The notes under the pieces were generated by a model. That model was not told the DNA's origin, searched no databases, and saw nothing but the letters and a program-made list of their open reading frames with translations. This document shows, piece after piece, positions 62,206 through 64,000 of a stretch of 64,000 nucleotides of DNA. Source of the DNA: Xenophilus aerolatus (GTDB lineage Bacteria > Pseudomonadota > Gammaproteobacteria > Burkholderiales > Burkholderiaceae_C); contig JASCNX010000002.1 in assembly GCA_029968055.1 (NCBI GenBank), positions 682,001-746,000 of the forward strand, read 5' to 3'. Every line of letters starts with the position of its first letter. Position 1 is the stretch's first letter. The translations under genes and the position numbers were made by a program.

Positions 62206-63257
62206 CGATCTCTTTCGCGACCCGGCGCGCCTTCCTCCGATGGGCCGCGGCTTTGCATTGCCTGGGCGCTGCAGGCGCGCCGGCGCAGACACGCCCGCGG
62301 CCGGTGGCCGATGCGCTGCCGCTGTCCTTCGGCGTGTTGCCGGTGGGCGGCGCGGTGGATTCGCGCAGCAAGTGGGAGCCGCTGCTGCAGGACCTCGGCA
62401 GTGCGCTGGGCCGGCGCGTGAGCGCCCTGTCGGTGCACAGCTACGAGGCGATGGAGCGCGCGATCGAGGCCGATCAGGTCGACATCGCCTACCTGTCCGG
62501 CAAGCTGGCGCTGAACGCGGTGCTGCGCGGGCGCATGCAGGTGGTGGCCAACGTCGAGCGCGACGAGGAGCAGGCGAATGCCCATCTGGCCCTGCTGCTG
62601 ATGCGCAGCGCGCCGCCGCTCAATTCGCTCGAAGCGCTGCTGGCTACCCCCGAGCGCTGGCGCATCGCGCGCGGAGGCCCCCGCTCGGTGTCGGGCTACA
62701 TCGTGCCGCAGTTGCAGCTCTTCCTGCCGCGCGGCATCGACATAGAGACCCGCTTCGCCGGGGAGCTGGTCGGCACCCACCAGGAGAATGCGCTCGCGGT
62801 GGCCAATGGCGATGCGGATTTCGCCACCAACAACAGCACGGACCTGGAGCGCTTTCGCCAGCAGTTCCCGGTCGAGGCTGCGCGCCTGCAGGTCGTCTGG
62901 CGCTCCGAGCCCACGCCCCCGGCGCAGATCCTTGTGCGGACCGATTGGAGCGCCGCGCAGACGCGCAAGCTCCAGGATTTCCTGACCGCCTACGGCCGAG
63001 GCAGCGATGCGCGCAGTGCCGCGCAGCGGGCGGTGCTCAAGGGGGCGCATGCCAACGCCATCCAGGGCTATGCGCTGGCCGACAACAGTGTCCTGGTGCA
63101 GGCCGCGCGCCAGCAGTACGAGCTCGCCCGTCAGCAGGCCCTCTCGGGTCAATGGATCAGCGAGGCCGCACGCCAGCAGCGCCTGGCGCGTCTCGATGCC
63201 GAATATGCGCGCCAGAACGCCTGGCTCCAGCGCGATGCGCTGCAGACCGGGAAGTAG
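62202..63257 (+). CDS. PhnD-type periplasmic binding protein, tandem paralogue
   Basis: This 351-residue paralogue of the preceding gene is about half identical by eye. It shares FGVLPVGGAVDSR, SYEAMERAI, VDIAYLSGKLAL, RSVSGYIVPQLQLFLP and LVGTHQENALAVANGDADFATNN. A signal peptide ends near GAPAQ. The arrangement implies a tandem duplication with diverged ligand pockets, for instance for two related signals or a heteromeric sensor. No transport genes follow; the next gene is tssK. Confidence 0.85.
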   Translation: MTISFATRRAFLRWAAALHCLGAAGAPAQTRPRPVADALPLSFGVLPVGGAVDSRSKWEPLLQDLGSALGRRVSALSVHSYEAMERAIEADQVDIAYLSGKLALNAVLRGRMQVVANVERDEEQANAHLALLLMRSAPPLNSLEALLATPERWRIARGGPRSVSGYIVPQLQLFLPRGIDIETRFAGELVGTHQENALAVANGDADFATNNSTDLERFRQQFPVEAARLQVVWRSEPTPPAQILVRTDWSAAQTRKLQDFLTAYGRGSDARSAAQRAVLKGAHANAIQGYALADNSVLVQAARQQYELARQQALSGQWISEAARQQRLARLDAEYARQNAWLQRDALQTGK

Positions 63258-63279
63258 CCGCCGGCATCGGGGCCGTGGA

Positions 63280-63300
63280 CTAGCCCCTTCGCATTAGGCC
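63280..63300 (+). promoter_or_regulatory. Shared motif, copy 2 (upstream of tssK)
   Basis: The sequence reads CTAGCCC, CTTCGCA, TTAGGCC and matches copy 1 at 18 of 21 positions. It ends 101 bp before the tssK ATG. A third half-site, CTAGGCC, lies 12 bp downstream within a GACGGC-TAG-GCCGTC dyad (63308-63322 region). Confidence 0.5.
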
Positions 63301-63401
63301 GCGTGCCGACGGCTAGGCCGTCCGGCGGATTTGCCGCTCCTGGTTACGCCTGGAAACTCGACGCTCCTTGGCAGCCCTTGCCTTTGACGGAGCGCGCGCG
63401 G

Positions 63402-64000
63402 ATGAGTTGGCGATCAAAAGTGGTTTGGAGCGAGGGGATGCTCCTGCAGCCCCAGCACCTGCAGCAAGCCGAGCGCCATGCCGACCACGCCCGCCACGTG
63501 CTGCTGCGCGGCACCACGCCCTGCGCCTGGGGCTTTGCCGAACTCGAGATCGATGCCGCGGCGCTGAGCCTGGGCAAGCTGGCGCTGGTGCGCGCCGTGG
63601 GCGTGTTCGGCGACGGCACGGTGTTCGACATGCCGGCCGTCGACCCGCTGCCCGAGCCCATCGACATCCCGGCCTCCATGCGCGACGAGGCCGTGGTGCT
63701 GGCCCTGCCGGTGCGCCGTGCGGGCGCGCGCGAGTCCGACGCCGAAGGCGACGAGGAGCTGGTGCGCCACCGCGTGCTCGAAGCCGAGGTGCCCGACTCC
63801 AACACCGCCGGCGAGCGCACCGCGATGCTGCAGCTCGGCGCCCTGCACACGCGCCTGTTGCGCGCGGGCGAGGCGACCGATGCGTGGACCACGCTCAACG
63901 TCGCCCGCGTGGTCGAGCGCCGCGCCGACAACCAGGTGCAGCTGCACCGCGGCCTGGTGCCGCCGCTGCTGGACGTGGCGGGCCATGCGGTGGTGCGCGG
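63402..64000 (+). CDS. tssK: TssK, type VI secretion baseplate protein (3' end outside the window)
   Basis: TssK links the T6SS baseplate to the membrane complex. The visible 199 codons begin MSWRSKVVWSEGMLLQPQHLQQAERHADH-like sequence: SKVVWSEGMLLQPQHLQQ is the invariant TssK N-terminus. Later segments (ALSLGKLALVRAVGVFGDGTVFDMP) fit the N-terminal shell domain. The frame runs off the right edge with no stop. It is likely the first gene of a T6SS operon that continues beyond the window, and it carries the shared upstream motif. Confidence 0.93.
   Translation, partial: MSWRSKVVWSEGMLLQPQHLQQAERHADHARHVLLRGTTPCAWGFAELEIDAAALSLGKLALVRAVGVFGDGTVFDMPAVDPLPEPIDIPASMRDEAVVLALPVRRAGARESDAEGDEELVRHRVLEAEVPDSNTAGERTAMLQLGALHTRLLRAGEATDAWTTLNVARVVERRADNQVQLHRGLVPPLLDVAGHAVVR

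Noticed and set aside
63338-63370. Sigma-54 promoter before tssK (TTGGCAG-CCC-TTGCC near 63368-63381)
   Set aside because: GG and GC are eight bases apart rather than ten, so it cannot function as a -24/-12 pair.

Overview
The window is a G+C-rich chromosomal segment (about 70% by eye) whose gene content points to a betaproteobacterium of the Comamonadaceae, Variovorax-like. The evidence is the lptA-lptB-rpoN order, orphan tripartite-tricarboxylate (Bug) binding proteins, hybrid kinases with a HDLRQP phosphoacceptor box, and a GC-rich cloverleaf-like repeat after lptB. It carries 54 protein-coding calls, two of them cut by the window edges (lptA on the left, tssK on the right). I found no tRNA, rRNA, CRISPR array or transposase.

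Layout. 1-3.2 kb: LPS export and sigma-54 (lptA, lptB, rpoN). 3.3-6.4 kb: a hybrid histidine kinase, divergent from an RlmL-type rRNA methyltransferase. 6.5-12.2 kb: a four-gene catabolic operon (Bug binding protein, cyclase, CocE-type hydrolase, fumarylacetoacetase) facing a TetR regulator whose probable operator overlaps the operon promoter. 12.2-18.4 kb: PIN and GNAT proteins, a class IV aminotransferase divergent from a second TetR over a near-perfect 36-bp operator, a kinase-like protein, an FMN glutamate synthase-like protein and a YecA/SEC-C protein. 18.5-27.6 kb: a nitrogen-scavenging cluster. One arm encodes a RutB-like hydrolase, an AMI1-like amidase, a TetR regulator and an HpxW-like Ntn hydrolase. 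The divergent arm encodes a complete BMP-type nucleoside/nucleobase ABC importer behind a sigma-54 promoter and an inverted-repeat operator.

27.7-35.4 kb: a catalytically degenerate SDR, then a mostly co-oriented housekeeping run (antiporter, YbdK ligase, thiL, pgpA, cinA-like and others), apaG and rpe. 35.4-44.2 kb: a small hydrophilic protein, a zinc deacylase, the Ku/LigD end-joining pair, a transglutaminase-like protein, a 48-codon membrane ORF and a large catalase.

44.3-64 kb: a surface and contact module. An exported CHAT protease candidate is translationally coupled to a two-partner secretion transporter (TpsB) and a 1844-residue TpsA exoprotein. It is followed by an opposing operon of binding protein, hybrid kinase and two glycosyltransferases. 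Next come another hybrid kinase, divergent tandem PhnD-type binding proteins, and the start of a type VI secretion locus (tssK).

The most interesting signal is a roughly 21-bp motif (CTAG-n-CC-n-TTCGC-n-TTAGGCC). It occurs about 120 bp upstream of the CHAT-TPS operon and about 100 bp upstream of tssK, with a weaker copy about 100 bp upstream of the binding protein-kinase-glycosyltransferase operon. This suggests one regulator links adhesin secretion, T6SS and the sensor operon. All functional assignments are by recognition of motifs and context; no database search was run.
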